NCBI GenBank assembly: GCA_008330645.1
Contig: VLTN01000025.1
Span: forward strand, 400,772-464,771
Length of the DNA: 64,000 bases
Direction: 5' to 3'
Source: Cafeteria roenbergensis
Lineage: Eukaryota > Sar > Bigyra > Bicosoecida > Cafeteriaceae
In this document: positions 24,650 through 34,690 of the stretch, piece by piece
Numbering within the stretch: the stretch's first letter is position 1
Layout of the letters: every line of letters starts with the position of its first letter
Position numbers and translations under genes: made by a program
The notes under the pieces: generated by a model
What the model saw: the letters and a program-made list of their open reading frames with translations, nothing else
Databases searched by the model: none
Told to the model about the DNA's origin: nothing

Positions 24650-26080
24650 GCGCCGCGCGACGCCGTTGCCACGCCCTCAGCTCTTCCCCTCCCCCTCCTC
24701 GCTTCCGTTTTGCCCGTCCGCCAGCCAGGCTGCTTCACATGCGGACGTTCTCGGTTCGCTGCCCCTTGCTCACAATCCAGGGCAAAGGGCTCCCCCCCCA
24801 GCGCCAGCAGCGGAACGAGCTTGCGACATTTGGTGCACCTGGCCGGTCTTGCGCGCTGGCGCTGCCCGCAGCCAGCGGCATGCCGGCGTGACTTGACTGC
24901 CACCACTTGCCTCCACCTCCCCCACCCCCTCAATGTTCCTCGTCAATCGCCAATTCTCTGCCTCTCATCTGCGACAGCGCCTCGTCGCGCTTGGCCGGTT
25001 GGCACCTTCATCCGTTGTCAAGCCAGCAACTTTCCCTCAACGCGCGGAGGCGGGCCTCCCACCCAAGAGTGTCCAGAAGCTTGGTGCACTTTGTGTGTGT
25101 GTGTGTCTGTGTGTGTTGCGGGCCAGGAGCTTGCGGCTTCCCGCCTCTTGCCTTCCTTCCACCGATCCAGATCTCCCCAGCGCCCTATCGACCATCTCCT
25201 CGCCACGCATGCTTGGCCCGAATCGTGGAGCCTCGAGCAAACGTGCCGCCCCCGGTTTTGCACTCGTCCGTTTGCGGTCCTGCTTTGCACGACATCTTCT
25301 GCGCTGGTCTCATGCCGCTCGCGATGCGCTCAGTACCGGTGACATTCGAGCCCCGTGTGGGGTTCAGACGCACCCCTCGTGGTCCCCAATAGGGAGCGGC
25401 TGGCCTGCTTGCGAGTTGCTGCCTGGAACCGTTTGCATTTTCTGCTCCGTGTATCACAATGGTGGTGCGCCAAGACACCTCGCGATCCCACCATAGTCGC
25501 AAAGCACGTTGTTTATTCCTCTTTCGTTGCTTCCAGCATCGAGTGTGCAAATTGGGGCAGTGACTGCAAGGGCGAAACGTGTGGATGCGCTCTCTCCTGG
25601 AGATACGCATTTGGCTCGTCGAAACAGTGTCGTGGATATCATGATCACCGCAGCTCGCCGACATTTGCAAGTTGGGGGGATCGGGAGACAGAATCCATCA
25701 ACTTCACGATTTCAGCACGATTACCATTTTGCAATGCGCCTGCGCCCCCGTGGTCAAATGCCAGCAGTGCAAATGGCATACATCAGCGCTGTCGGCAGGT
25801 TTGGCTTTGCTCTGCCGCGGGTTCAAGATGCCCAGGCAAAAGTACCCCCCCACACGCAACGCTTTGTCGCTACGATTGCGAGCTGGAGGCCAGTTTGCTT
25901 CCTCCAGCCTGCTGCCGCAGCAGACCTGCCGGTCCCGCACCGCTGGGCTAGTCGGCATTCCACGCTTTGGGGGGCTGCTGAGCAGTAGTGCGCGCAAAGT
26001 CCGCCGAGGGCAGCGCGTGTGTGAAAGCTCTTCGCTCAGGCCGCAAGCCACACGACCGCAGAGGCATCCGTTCGGCGCTC
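24650..26080. other. Gap between convergent genes, lower GC, no gene recognised
   Basis: About 1.4 kb between the kinase stop and the RPAIN stop on the other strand, so both flanks are 3' ends. From about 24900 to 25980 the GC content falls visibly below the surroundings. A TG dinucleotide repeat lies at about 25092-25117. Several overlapping open frames on both strands have no recognisable domain and no codon pattern like the real genes. I checked for tRNA-like and snRNA-like signatures and saw none. An unrecognised non-coding RNA or a small multi-exon gene cannot be excluded. Confidence 0.4.
25092..25117. repeat. TG dinucleotide microsatellite
   Basis: A short, slightly interrupted run of TG (one C interruption) in the intergenic gap downstream of the kinase gene. 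Confidence 0.8.
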
Positions 26081-27118
26081 TCACGAAACGATTTCGCTCC
26101 AGCCGCAGGCAGGACAGCCAAGAACAAGCGTCTGCCCTGCGCAAGTCGACTGCACGCGGCCAACGAAGGCGACGCCCCCCGGACATGCGGGCGACGCAGG
26201 CTCGTGGGCTGCAGCTGCACACATGAGAAGCGCCGGCAAGTGCTCCGGCCCTGCGCCAGCGCTCGTGTCAAACCTGAGCCCGCAGCCTGGCGCCGTGCAC
26301 AGAACAACCCTGCCAATGGCATGGAACGCCGTTGGGTGCATGCAAGCCGGGCAGGGGCAGCCGACGGGCACCATCGAGCCCGGCTGAAACGGTGACGGTG
26401 CCATCGCGTGCGGCTTTGCCGAGGTGCCGCCGCTTCCAGCCGCCGCAGCAGCACAGTGGGCGCCAGCAGCGCCGTCAACGTCAAGGTCGTCATCGTCATC
26501 GTCATCGTTGTCACTGTCTGACGCCAACTCCCCGAGAGCGCCAACAGCGCTCGACCACGGCTGGTTGCCGGTCCACCCACCCGCTCCTGCCGGGGCGTCC
26601 GCAACTAATCGCTCCAACGAGGCTGCCATCTCGTCCTCGTGCTGCTGGTGCGCCTCCGCCTGCCGAAGCAACGCACGCTCTTGGTCCAAGAGCTCAACCT
26701 CCAGGCCGTGCAAGCACTGCGCGATCAGCAGGTCGATGTCCTCCTCTGCTCCAGGCTGTCCGGCGGCGAGCGCGGCGGCAGCACCTCTCGCGCTCACCGG
26801 CGCCGAGTGCCCGCTGGAAGGCGGAGCCCCGCTAGACGACGCGTACTGGGCTGCCAGCCCGGCGGGGCGCGCGCTGGGCATGCCGGGTGCACCCCAAGGC
26901 GTGCACGCAGGTCGCAGCGCCGCTCGCAGCGCGCTGCGGAGCTCCTCTGCGGCCCCCGGTGCCCGCCGGCGAGCCGCGTGAACAAGGGCCGCCCGCTTTG
27001 TCCGCATAGCCTCCATGCACCGCATCGTGCGCCTCTGCTGGCTGTCGTGCAGCGACCGAAACCCGGTGCTGTGGAATGTGCTGGCGCGTTCGGCCAGGCT
27101 CGCCTGGGCCTCGCTCAT
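26081..27118 (-). CDS. RPAIN: RPA-interacting protein (RIP/RPAIN family)
   Basis: A single exon of 345 aa, starting at the ATG complementary to 27116-27118 and ending at TGA 26081-26083. An N-terminal basic stretch (RCMEAMRTKRAALV, ~residue 34) resembles the RIP N-terminal motif. The last ~95 residues are a Cys-rich zinc-binding region with CPCPAC, then CTAPGCGLRF, a spacer containing AAHEPASPAC, and finally LVLGCPACGWSEIV. This order matches the C-terminal domain of RPAIN. The middle is low-complexity with an acidic DDDDDDD run encoded by GTC-ATC repeats near 26480-26515. Family members bind replication protein A and help import it into the nucleus, and this role is assumed by homology. The frame extends upstream of the chosen Met, but that part is basic and low-complexity and is treated as untranslated. 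Confidence 0.75.
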   Translation of the reverse strand: MSEAQASLAERASTFHSTGFRSLHDSQQRRTMRCMEAMRTKRAALVHAARRRAPGAAEELRSALRAALRPACTPWGAPGMPSARPAGLAAQYASSSGAPPSSGHSAPVSARGAAAALAAGQPGAEEDIDLLIAQCLHGLEVELLDQERALLRQAEAHQQHEDEMAASLERLVADAPAGAGGWTGNQPWSSAVGALGELASDSDNDDDDDDDLDVDGAAGAHCAAAAAGSGGTSAKPHAMAPSPFQPGSMVPVGCPCPACMHPTAFHAIGRVVLCTAPGCGLRFDTSAGAGPEHLPALLMCAAAAHEPASPACPGGVAFVGRVQSTCAGQTLVLGCPACGWSEIVS

Positions 27119-27464
27119 GGCGCTTCCCTGCGCGGCCCCGGCCGCGACGCGCGGGGCGGAGCGGCGGCCTGCCGGTCGCCGTGCAGTGCGCGGCGTGCTC
27201 ACGCCTTGGGCGCAGCGGATATGCTGTGCGTGTGCCGCAGTTTTCTTGCCGGCCAGCTCTGCAGCGTCGGGCGGCGATTTCAAACAATGCACATGGCAGT
27301 TTCGAGGCGCGTTCTCCGTCGCTGCACCCCCCCCCCCCCCAATGCCAGACTACACGCACACACAAACGAGATGCAGTCGAAACACGCAGGGCGCCATCGG
27401 GACACACATTGCGGGCGGAGCGGCGGCATCCGGCCCGGGCGGCGCCGGGGCGGGCACCGCGCGC
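27119..27464. other. Short intergenic region between two minus-strand genes
   Basis: About 345 bp between the RPAIN start and the Nnf1 stop, both on the minus strand. It must hold the RPAIN promoter and the Nnf1 3' UTR. A C14 run lies near 27329-27342. No further gene or motif was recognised. Confidence 0.5.
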
Positions 27465-28371
27465 TCAGGCCGTCCCGGGCGCTGCCGCGGCCGCCGTCGC
27501 CGCCTCCCGCTCCTTCTGGAACTCCTCAGCCACCTCTCCGGCCTCCTCCAGCGCCCGCACACTGTCCTTCGCCCCCGACGAGATTGTGCGGACTTCGGAG
27601 TCCATGGCGGCAACCTCCGCCTCCAGGGCCTCGTTGCCAGCCTCCAGCTGCGGACAGGCAAGCACGCATGCACGCGGGTTAGCGGCGTCAGCCGGTGGGG
27701 CTGGGTGGCGGGGCAGTGTGGGACGGGGGGGGGGGGGAGCAGTCGCTCGGCCGGAGCACGTTTGGCGCCCGGCGGCGCTGCGAGGCGGCAGCTCTCGCGA
27801 CCGAAGCCAGCCGCGCGCCCCCGCTTTCTCACTTCCTCCAGGGATGCCTTGAGTGTTTTCGCCTGCTGCAACAACCGCTCGCGGAGGATGTGGTTCGCAA
27901 GCAAGCGGGGCGCGTTCTCCGAGGCAGCGGGCACCGCGAGGCCGGACGGCCGCCCTGCGCTGCCTGCCTTGCCAGCGACGAGCTCATCCAGCAGGTTCAG
28001 CTTGGCAGCCACGTCAGCGGACGCGCAAATCGTCTCGAACTCCGCCTGCGCCCGCAATCACGAGGTGGGGCACGGCATGCGATTGCGCGCAGGCCATAGT
28101 GCGCGGTAGCAACCGGCGCAGTCTTGCCGTCCCAGCAGCGCTGTTGCGGCGCCCTCACCTCCACATTCTTCCGGAGGGTGTCAAGCACCCCGATTCCAAG
28201 CTCGTCAACCGCGGCTTGGTGCTTGCGGGCGATGGTGGGCAGCGCCTGGTGGAACGTGGACAGCTCCACCGTCCTGAAGCACTCGTCCAGGGCCTTGCTG
28301 AGAGTGTCCCTCAGGCGGCGCATCCGCACGCCCTCCCCAGCGCGGCTGTCCCCGGCTGCAGCCTGAGCCAT
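27465..28371 (-). CDS. NNF1: Kinetochore MIS12-complex subunit Nnf1/PMF1
   Basis: Three exons, all joined in phase 0: 28159-28371, 27833-28045 and 27465-27647, giving 202 aa (human PMF1 is about the same length). Exon 1 carries a helix with ALDECFRTVELSTFHQAL and HQAAVDELGIGVLDTL. Exon 2 carries the family-typical AKLNLLDELV, then GRPSGL, then a helix ending QQAKTLKASLEE. Exon 3 is coiled coil (LEAGNEALEAEVAAM). The order and spacing match the PMF1/Nnf1 family: helix, LNxLDxxV, RPSG, coiled coil. In the MIS12 complex Nnf1 pairs with Mis12 and links the inner kinetochore to Ndc80 at mitosis. The identification rests on pattern, not alignment. An in-frame ATG at 28584 would add 71 Pro/Ala/Arg-rich residues but lies only 21 bp from the next stop, so the inner Met is preferred. 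Confidence 0.78.
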
Positions 28372-28604
28372 CGTGGCCAAGCGAGTCGGGCTGCCGAGTG
28401 TCGGGGATGTCCGTGGGCGGGCAACTGTCGGCAGAGCTTCCAACGGCGCGCAAGGCCGCTTCGGCGCTGGCGGCTGCAATACCGCGGCTGGAGGTTCACG
28501 CGTCCCCCCCTCCTCCCGCCCAGAAGCGAGTGCACGGGCAACAGGACAATGCAGCGTTGGGTCACGCGGGCGGTTGACGGCCATGGGGCAGAGGCGCGCA
28601 GCAC

Positions 28605-31600
28605 TCAGTCACTCGAGTCAATCGGCAGCGGGCGAGCCGGTCGCCTCCGCGGACCGAGGGGCACAAAGGCTCGACTTCGCTGCCCGTCTGGCGGCGCAGA
28701 CTCCCGGCGCCCCTTCGGGTGGCTCGGCGAGTCGGCGGCAAACGCAGGGGCCGGTCCAGACGACGCTCCTGCAGCAGCTGACGATGCAGGCCGCGGCTCG
28801 AGCGCGCGCTGATGTGCTGCCTTGCGCCAGTGCGTGGGCTTGCGGTAGTCGACCGGCTGGTAGTACTGTCCCGGCCCAGGCGGCCGCGTCTCGCCCGCGG
28901 CATGGGCGAGGGCTTGCGACTCCAGCAATCCGCCACTGCCCGCTGCGAGCTTAGCCCGCAAAATGGCCTGTCTCACCGTCAAGCCCGCTCCGGACGACGC
29001 CCCTGCGCCCCCCGGCCCGCCCCCGCCCACCGTGGCTCCAGCCCGCGTGGCCACGCCGAACCCGGTCCGCCGGTCGCCAGCAGGCCTGGGTCCGCCGCCG
29101 TCCGCGCCCCCCGCCTGCCGGGGCACCCTCACCCCCTCCGCGTCCCTTCGCAGAGACCCCGTGCCGGAGTCCTGGTCTGCCCGAATGCGCGCCTCCAGCG
29201 TGGAGCTAAGCACCATCGGGCTGAGCTCCAGCCCACCAGCACCAGCACCAGCACCAGAGCCAGAACCAGCGCCGCCGCGCCCGCCAGCCAGCTCTGAGGG
29301 ACGGACGCCCCCAGCCATGGCAGCACCGACCCGTCCGGCAGAGCCGCCTCCATAGGCCGACGCAGCGTAGAGCCCTCCCGCGGTCGGCAGAGCCGCCGCG
29401 TTCCTCCCCGAGGCCATAAGCTCTGCCACGTTCCCGCTCACAGACCCTCCCCCCCCGACTCCGCCGGGCCCCGGCCCCGCGGTGAGCTGGCCGGCTACGA
29501 GCAGCAGCGGCGCCGCCGCGGCGGGGCTGCCCCTCAGAGGCCGCCGCTTAGCCCCCGAGGGCGTGAGCGCGGTGCCGCGCCGCCCCCCCCACTTGACCAC
29601 AGTGGGCAGGGCGGCGCGCTGGCGGGGACCGCTCCCCCACGGGGCGTCCGCCCTCGACCCCACCAGCCCGCCCTGCAGGGAGGAGGATGCCCTGTCCAGG
29701 TCTGAGGGCGAGGCCCCCGGGCCGGACAGATCGGCAGAGCCAGAGGCGAGCGACGCGCCGCCGCCGTCGGCGGATCCCTCCAGGCTGAGGCCCACCAGGC
29801 CGGCAGCCGAGGCAGCCGACCGCGGGCTCGGGCGCCAGGCCGCTCGGGATCCGGCGCCGCCCCCTCGGCCGCCCGGCCTCCTCTGCTGGTGGCCCGCCCC
29901 GAAACCGCTGGGCACCCCCACGGCAGCCGCAACGTCCTCGCTGAAACGCCGCCCAGACGGGCTCCGGCTCGCCGGCCGGGGGGGGGACGCCCCCGGGACC
30001 CCCCTCTCCGCCTCCGCTGCGGCCGCAGCGGAAGCGGCCCCGCCGCTGCCGCGCCCGTGACGCACTGGGGAGGGGGTGGATTCCAGCCCCCTGCGGGAGC
30101 CGCGCCCCCCGCCAGGCGCGGCTGGCTGCCTCCCAACTCCCCGCGCCGGCTTCCGCTCTTGGGTTCGCCCCGTTGGCGCCCTGCGGCTTGCGCTGCCGGG
30201 CTGGGCGGAGTCAAGCCCCCCCGGCCAACCGCTGGCCGGAACTGGCCCCGGGTGGGTTCCCGACAGCGAGCGCCCGGAGCGAAGCACACTGGACGATGTC
30301 GCCTGCAAGACATCGTCCTCCGCGAAACCGCTGGAAGTGGGGTCGCTGGCATGGCTGCGAGCGGGGAGACCGACAGCCCCGCCCGCAGCCAGGCGAGGGG
30401 GGGAGGGTACCGCGGCAGCCCCGCCCGCAGTCAGCGCCGCGGAGGTGGCGGCACGGGCGCCGGGCGACGCTGGCTCCAGCCCGTGCTGGTTCTGCTGGTA
30501 TAGCGCCCTCGAGAGGCCGGCCGCCACGCCGAGGCTGCGGCGGCTCCGCGATCGCCTGTGGCTTTGGCTGCCCGGCCGGCCGCTGGCGCCACCGCTCCCA
30601 GCAGTGCCAGCGTCCCCGCCCGCCCGCTCCAGGAACTCGGCGGGCGGGGACGCTGGGCCGGCTGCGGCTGCTGCTGCTGCTGCTGCTGCTGCTGCGGCGA
30701 TGGCATCTGGCTGGAGGGTTGCGAGCAGGGGCCTGCCCCGGTGAATGCGGGGCTTGTAGAGCGACGGGGTGTCGCTCACCACGCCTCGCAGAGGCGGGGC
30801 CTGCTTTCGTTGGCCGAGGGGCGACGTGGGCGGCTGCCAGCCTGCGGCCGCTGCGGCCTGCGGGGGCGCCGCCTGGCCGCCAAGGCGAGGCGCGTGGCCG
30901 AACGTCCCGGCCTGAGACGCAGGGCGGCCTCCGATCGAGCCGCGGACATCGTAGATCGTCTGCGGCGTAAAAGGGCCGTTGGCGGGGCGGGGCGGGGCGG
31001 GGCGGGGTGGGGGTCTCGCCAGGGCGGGGCAGGGCGGGGCGGAGTGGGGTGGCCGCAGACGGCAGTGCTGCCACAAAGCTGCAGCCTGGCTCGAGACCAG
31101 AGGGGTGCGGCCCGCGCGTGGGCTGAAGGCGGCAACCGCGGGTGCGTGGGCCGTTGCGCCTCGGGCGATGCGGGCAGTGCAAAGCCGCACGTGCCTGGCG
31201 CGCCACGGCGGTGCAAGCGCGAGAGCAGCGAAGACGCGCCCGGGGAGCAAGGATGGCTTGTGGGCCTTCAGTTGCAAGCCGTAACGCACGGGGGGGGGCG
31301 CGCAGCAGCGCCGCCAAGCGTGGCAGCGTGCCGCGCCATGCCTTGCAGCACCCTCAGCCCTCCCCCCCACCCCCCCGTGCCACACACAGAACCTGTCATG
31401 GTGCAGCGCGCGACCCCATGTTCCCGACCATGCCATTGAGCCTCTCGCCTCACCTGGCACTCGACCTTGCTCGCCGCCGAAAGCTTGCGGTCCGATTGGT
31501 ACAGGCGCGGAGCCTTGGCGTAGCGCTCCGCTAGGATGCGCTCTGACTCAAGCCGGTCGCCGACGGTGGGCTGCTGGTCCCGCGCCGCCTTCTCCATGGC

Positions 31601-31717
31601 CTCGGCCGACACCGTCTTGCGGGTGGGGGAGTAGCGCGCCTGGCCGGTGGGCGCCTGGAACGAGTCGGTGATCATTGACAAGACGACGTGGTCGGTGGCG
31701 GGGGCTGCCGCTGCCAT
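28605..31717 (-). CDS. Low-complexity protein with SHIPPO-like PGPGQYY motif
   Basis: Two exons: 31454-31717 (88 codons) and 28605-30959 (784 aa plus stop), phase 0, 872 aa in total. The intron is 494 nt with a GTGAGG donor and a TTTTACGCCGCAG acceptor. The N-terminus (ITDSFQAPTGQARYSPTRKT) and the exon 2 start (TIYDVRGSIGGRP) look conserved-like. The middle is Ser/Gly/Ala/Arg/Pro-rich, with a poly-Ala run encoded by CTG/GCT repeats at about 30668-30706. Near the C-terminus is PGPGQYYQPVDYRKPTHW, where PGPGxY is the core of sperm-tail PG-rich (SHIPPO) repeats found in ciliary microtubule proteins. One motif is weak evidence. A ciliary or cytoskeletal role is a guess, and otherwise the function is unknown. 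Confidence 0.62.
30978..31060. repeat. GGGGC tandem repeats inside an intron (possible G-quadruplex)
   Basis: A run of GGCGGGGC units on the plus strand lies in the single intron of the minus-strand low-complexity gene. On the transcribed strand it is C-rich and sits just upstream of the splice acceptor, where it may serve as the pyrimidine tract. Confidence 0.6.
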
Positions 31718-31988
31718 GATCTGCGGGTGCTCCAGGCGGCCTCACGGCCGGCTCGCGAGGGCAAGCAGCAGCCCTCCCCGCAGGGCTACCGCGTGGGACA
31801 GGCACGGCCGGGCTGCGCAAGCGCGGCAATTGCGGTCGGTTGCATCTCACGACAGAGCCGTCAGCGACAGCGACGATCAGCAGAGGGAAGCGCCCAATCC
31901 GCAGCGGGAGCAGGTGCCTGTGACGTGTCTCCGCGGGCCCTGGAGGCACACCCGGCGCGCCCAGCCCGCGCACCCCACCGGATTCGAC
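31718..31988. promoter_or_regulatory. Shared region between divergent genes
   Basis: 271 bp separate the start codon of the minus-strand low-complexity gene (31717) from that of the aldehyde dehydrogenase gene (31989). Both promoters and 5' UTRs should lie here. No TATA box or other known element was recognised, so this is called from position only. Confidence 0.45.
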
Positions 31989-34176
31989 ATGGCAGCTGCC
32001 GACCCCGCGCTCCCGTTCGCCTCCGAGGGCGAAATCGAGGCGGCCTACCTCCGCTCCAAGGAGCTCTTTGCAACCGGCGAGACCAAGCCCATCGCATGGC
32101 GCCTCAAGCAGCTGCAAAAGCTTCGCGCCATGATTGTGAAGCACGAGGCCACCATCGAGAGCGCAATCGTCGCGGACATGCACCGTGCTGAGTGAGTCCC
32201 AGCCTGCCAAGCTGCCGCTCGCTCAGTTTGGCCGAAGCCGCGGAGCCGCGACCGGTTCCCCCACAGGCCGCGTCGGCCCGTGCCCCAGCCGTGCTGGCCC
32301 CGCGGCCGTGCGTCGTGCGCCGTGCATCACGCCAGGCGCGCGGCTTGGGGAGGGCGTGGCGCCGTGCTCCCCGAGCGGCTTCCTGATGTGGGCGTGCGTG
32401 CGGCTTCCATCCTGCACCCACCGCAGCTTCGAGGCACAGATCTTCGAGACCAGGCCGTGCATCGCCCAGATCGACGATACCATCTCGTTCATCACCTCCG
32501 GCTCCCTCTCTCGCGGCGTGTCGGTGCCCCTTGCCCTCGGCACGGCGTCGGCTCGTGTTGAGATGGTGCCCAAGGGCGCGGTGCTCATCATCGGTGCGTG
32601 GAACTACCCCGCCGCCCTGACCCTGGGACCCCTCGTGGACGTTCTTGGCGCAGGCAACACGGCTGTGATCAAGCCCTCGGAGCTGTCCCCCCGCTCTGCC
32701 TCGGTCATCGGCCGCCTCCTCGAGGAGACCTTCACGGACGGCGAGGTGCTCGTCCTCCACGGCGCGGTCAAGGAGACCACCCAGATCCTCAAGCTGCGCT
32801 GGGACCACATCGTCTACACCGGTAAGCAACCCCCCCCCCCCGTATCGCCGCCGGTGTTGATCCCCCTCCCGCACACACATGCACCCCACATCCTACTCCC
32901 GCCCCCTCGTCTCCCGCCACGGCCGTCGCCCCATCGCAGGTAGCTCCCCCGTTGGCCGCATCGTCATGTCCGCGGCCGCGAAGCACCTCACCCCCGTGAC
33001 CCTGGAGCTGGGCGGCAAGTGCCCCGTGATCGTCGACGCCACCGCCGACATGACGGTCGCCTGCCGCCGCATCGCCCAGGCCCGCTTCGCCAACGCGGGG
33101 CAGACCTGCCTCGCGGCAGACTACGTGCTGGTCGAGCGCCCCGTGGCCGATGCCTTCATCCGCACCATGAAGAAGACTGTGCGCGAGTTCTACACCGACA
33201 GCCCCCAGTCCTCGCCCGACTTCGGGAGGGTCGTGAACCAGCGCCACACGCGCCGCATCGCAAGCCTCATCGAGGAGGCCCGCAGCCTCGGCGGCACTGT
33301 GGTGGTTGGGGGGGAGTCCGACATCGAGGATTGCTACATCGCGCCCACCGTCATGACGGACGTGCCGCTCGACACCACGCTGCAGCGCGAGGAGACCTTC
33401 GGGCCCGTCCTGCTGGTGCAGCCCGTGGACAGCGTCGACGAGGCGCTGGAGCGCGTCAACGCCGGGGAGAAGCCCCTCGCGCTCTACGTGTTCAGCTCCG
33501 ACTCCGTGAGATGGAATCGCACCTGCGCCTGCGCCTGCGCCCGCAGCTGCACCCGCACCTGCACCTGCGCCTGCGCCTGCGCCTGCGCCTGCGCCTGCGC
33601 CTGCGCCTGCGCCTGCGCCTGCGCCCGCAGCTGCGCCTGCAGCTGCGCCCGCACCTGCGCCTGCGCCTGCGCCTGCAGCTGCGCCCTGTGCCCTGCGCCA
33701 TGTGCCCTGTGCCCTGTGCCATGTGCCATGTGGCATGTGCCCCCCCCCCCCCCCGGTTTGCCCCGGCCTCGTCCTGCCCGCAGCGCACCATCGCCAAGGT
33801 GGAGAAGGGCACCCTCTCCGGCTCGCTGGCAATCAACGACGCCCTCATGCAGCGGGGGATCGTGTCCGCGCCGTTTGGCGGCGTTGGCGAGTCTGGCATG
33901 GGCAGCTACAGCGCCGGCCACGGCGTCCGCGAATTCTCCCACCACCGCACCGTCTTCTCCAACCCCACCCTGCTGGACATCCCCCTCCGCTACCCGCCCT
34001 ACTCGGGCTTCACAAAGGGTCTCATCGGCAGCCTCGTTGGCACCTCCCTGCCCCCGCTCAGCTGGCGCCAGGTCGCGGTGCCCCTCGGCATCGGAGTCCT
34101 TCTCTTCGCTCTATTCTACACCGGCTACTTCAAGGGCGACCGCCTCGCCCGCATCCAGGACGCCTTCTCATTCTGA
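31989..34176 (+). CDS. ALDH3: Fatty aldehyde dehydrogenase, ALDH3 family, membrane-anchored
   Basis: Four exons: 31989-32191, 32427-32821, 32940-33505 and 33784-34176, with junction phases 2, 1 and 0, giving 518 aa. Introns use GTGAGT, GTAAGC and GTGAGA donors. The protein oxidises aldehydes to acids with NAD(P)+. Visible landmarks are GAWNYP and KPSE for cofactor binding, LELGGK with the general-base Glu (~222), and GQTC with the catalytic Cys (~256). The Glu-Cys spacing of 34 is typical of ALDH3. Further on are EETFGP and the C-terminal [13 protein letters not shown]. The last ~45 residues include a hydrophobic helix ([16 protein letters not shown]) followed by basic residues, as in microsomal ALDH3A2, so a tail anchor in the ER or peroxisome membrane is likely. 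Intron 3 contains a hexamer satellite. Confidence 0.93.
33521..33740 (+). repeat. Intronic hexamer satellite (TGCGCC)n with TGTGCC variants
   Basis: Intron 3 of the aldehyde dehydrogenase gene is almost entirely made of a 6-bp tandem repeat (CTGCGC, with CTGCAG and CCGCAC variants). It is followed by CCTGTG/CCATGTG variants and a C14 run just before the acceptor at 33783. The repeat stays open in all plus frames, which creates spurious long open frames across it. Confidence 0.9.
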
Positions 34177-34690
34177 GGGCACGGGGCCCAACCTGCTTCC
34201 TGTCGCCCGACGCGCGCAGCTTCGCCGCGGGCTTGGCTGTGGCCGGAGCCGCCACCGAGGCGCAGCGCGCAGCCCGCAGTCGCCCGGCGCCGAGCCCTCA
34301 CCGTCCACGTTGCGTTTGTGCTTGCACGCGCGCCAAATCCTCTCGCAGCCGCCAGCGTGCCTTCCCACACCTGAGCCACGGGCGCCCAGCACTGGGGCGC
34401 GCCGAATCACACCCAGCAGAGTTGCAGTCGGCGCGCGGCAGAGCCAAGCGTTGCGTGCAGCGGCGGCGCCTGCGAACGGCAATCGCTGTGCACCCCACGC
34501 CCGCGTGGGCGACCAGCACGGCCAGAGCAGACGAGGGAGAAACCTTTTGCTCCGCCGCCACCGGCCCGAGTCGCAGCTGTCGCGCTCATCGCTGGCCAGC
34601 GGGCCGTTGCTGCCCGCGCTGCCCGCGGCCGGGCCGGTGCCGCGCCTGCTCCACAGGTGCAGGCGTCCGCTCGGCAGACGGCACCGAACC
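34177..34690. other. Intergenic region upstream of the cysteine-rich gene
   Basis: 514 bp between the aldehyde dehydrogenase stop and the next ATG. The plus frame is open, but its sequence (Arg/Ala/Ser/Pro mixture) has no domain, so it is treated as 3' UTR, promoter and 5' UTR. No motif was recognised. Confidence 0.5.

Noticed and set aside
24933-25496. A 187-codon plus frame (MFLVNRQFSASHL...) with a mitochondrial-targeting look
   Set aside because: It runs through the TG microsatellite and has no domain or codon bias. It is probably chance in the low-GC gap.
28372-28584. 71-residue N-terminal extension of the Nnf1-like protein from ATG 28584
   Set aside because: It would leave only 21 bp to the upstream gene's stop, and the residues are low-complexity and unlike the family. 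The ATG at 28371 gives the usual family length.
32879-34690. A continuous open frame linking aldehyde dehydrogenase exon 3 with the cysteine-rich protein
   Set aside because: It runs through an intron, a wrong frame of exon 4 and an intergenic stretch. The dehydrogenase C-terminus is clearly encoded in another frame ending at 34176.
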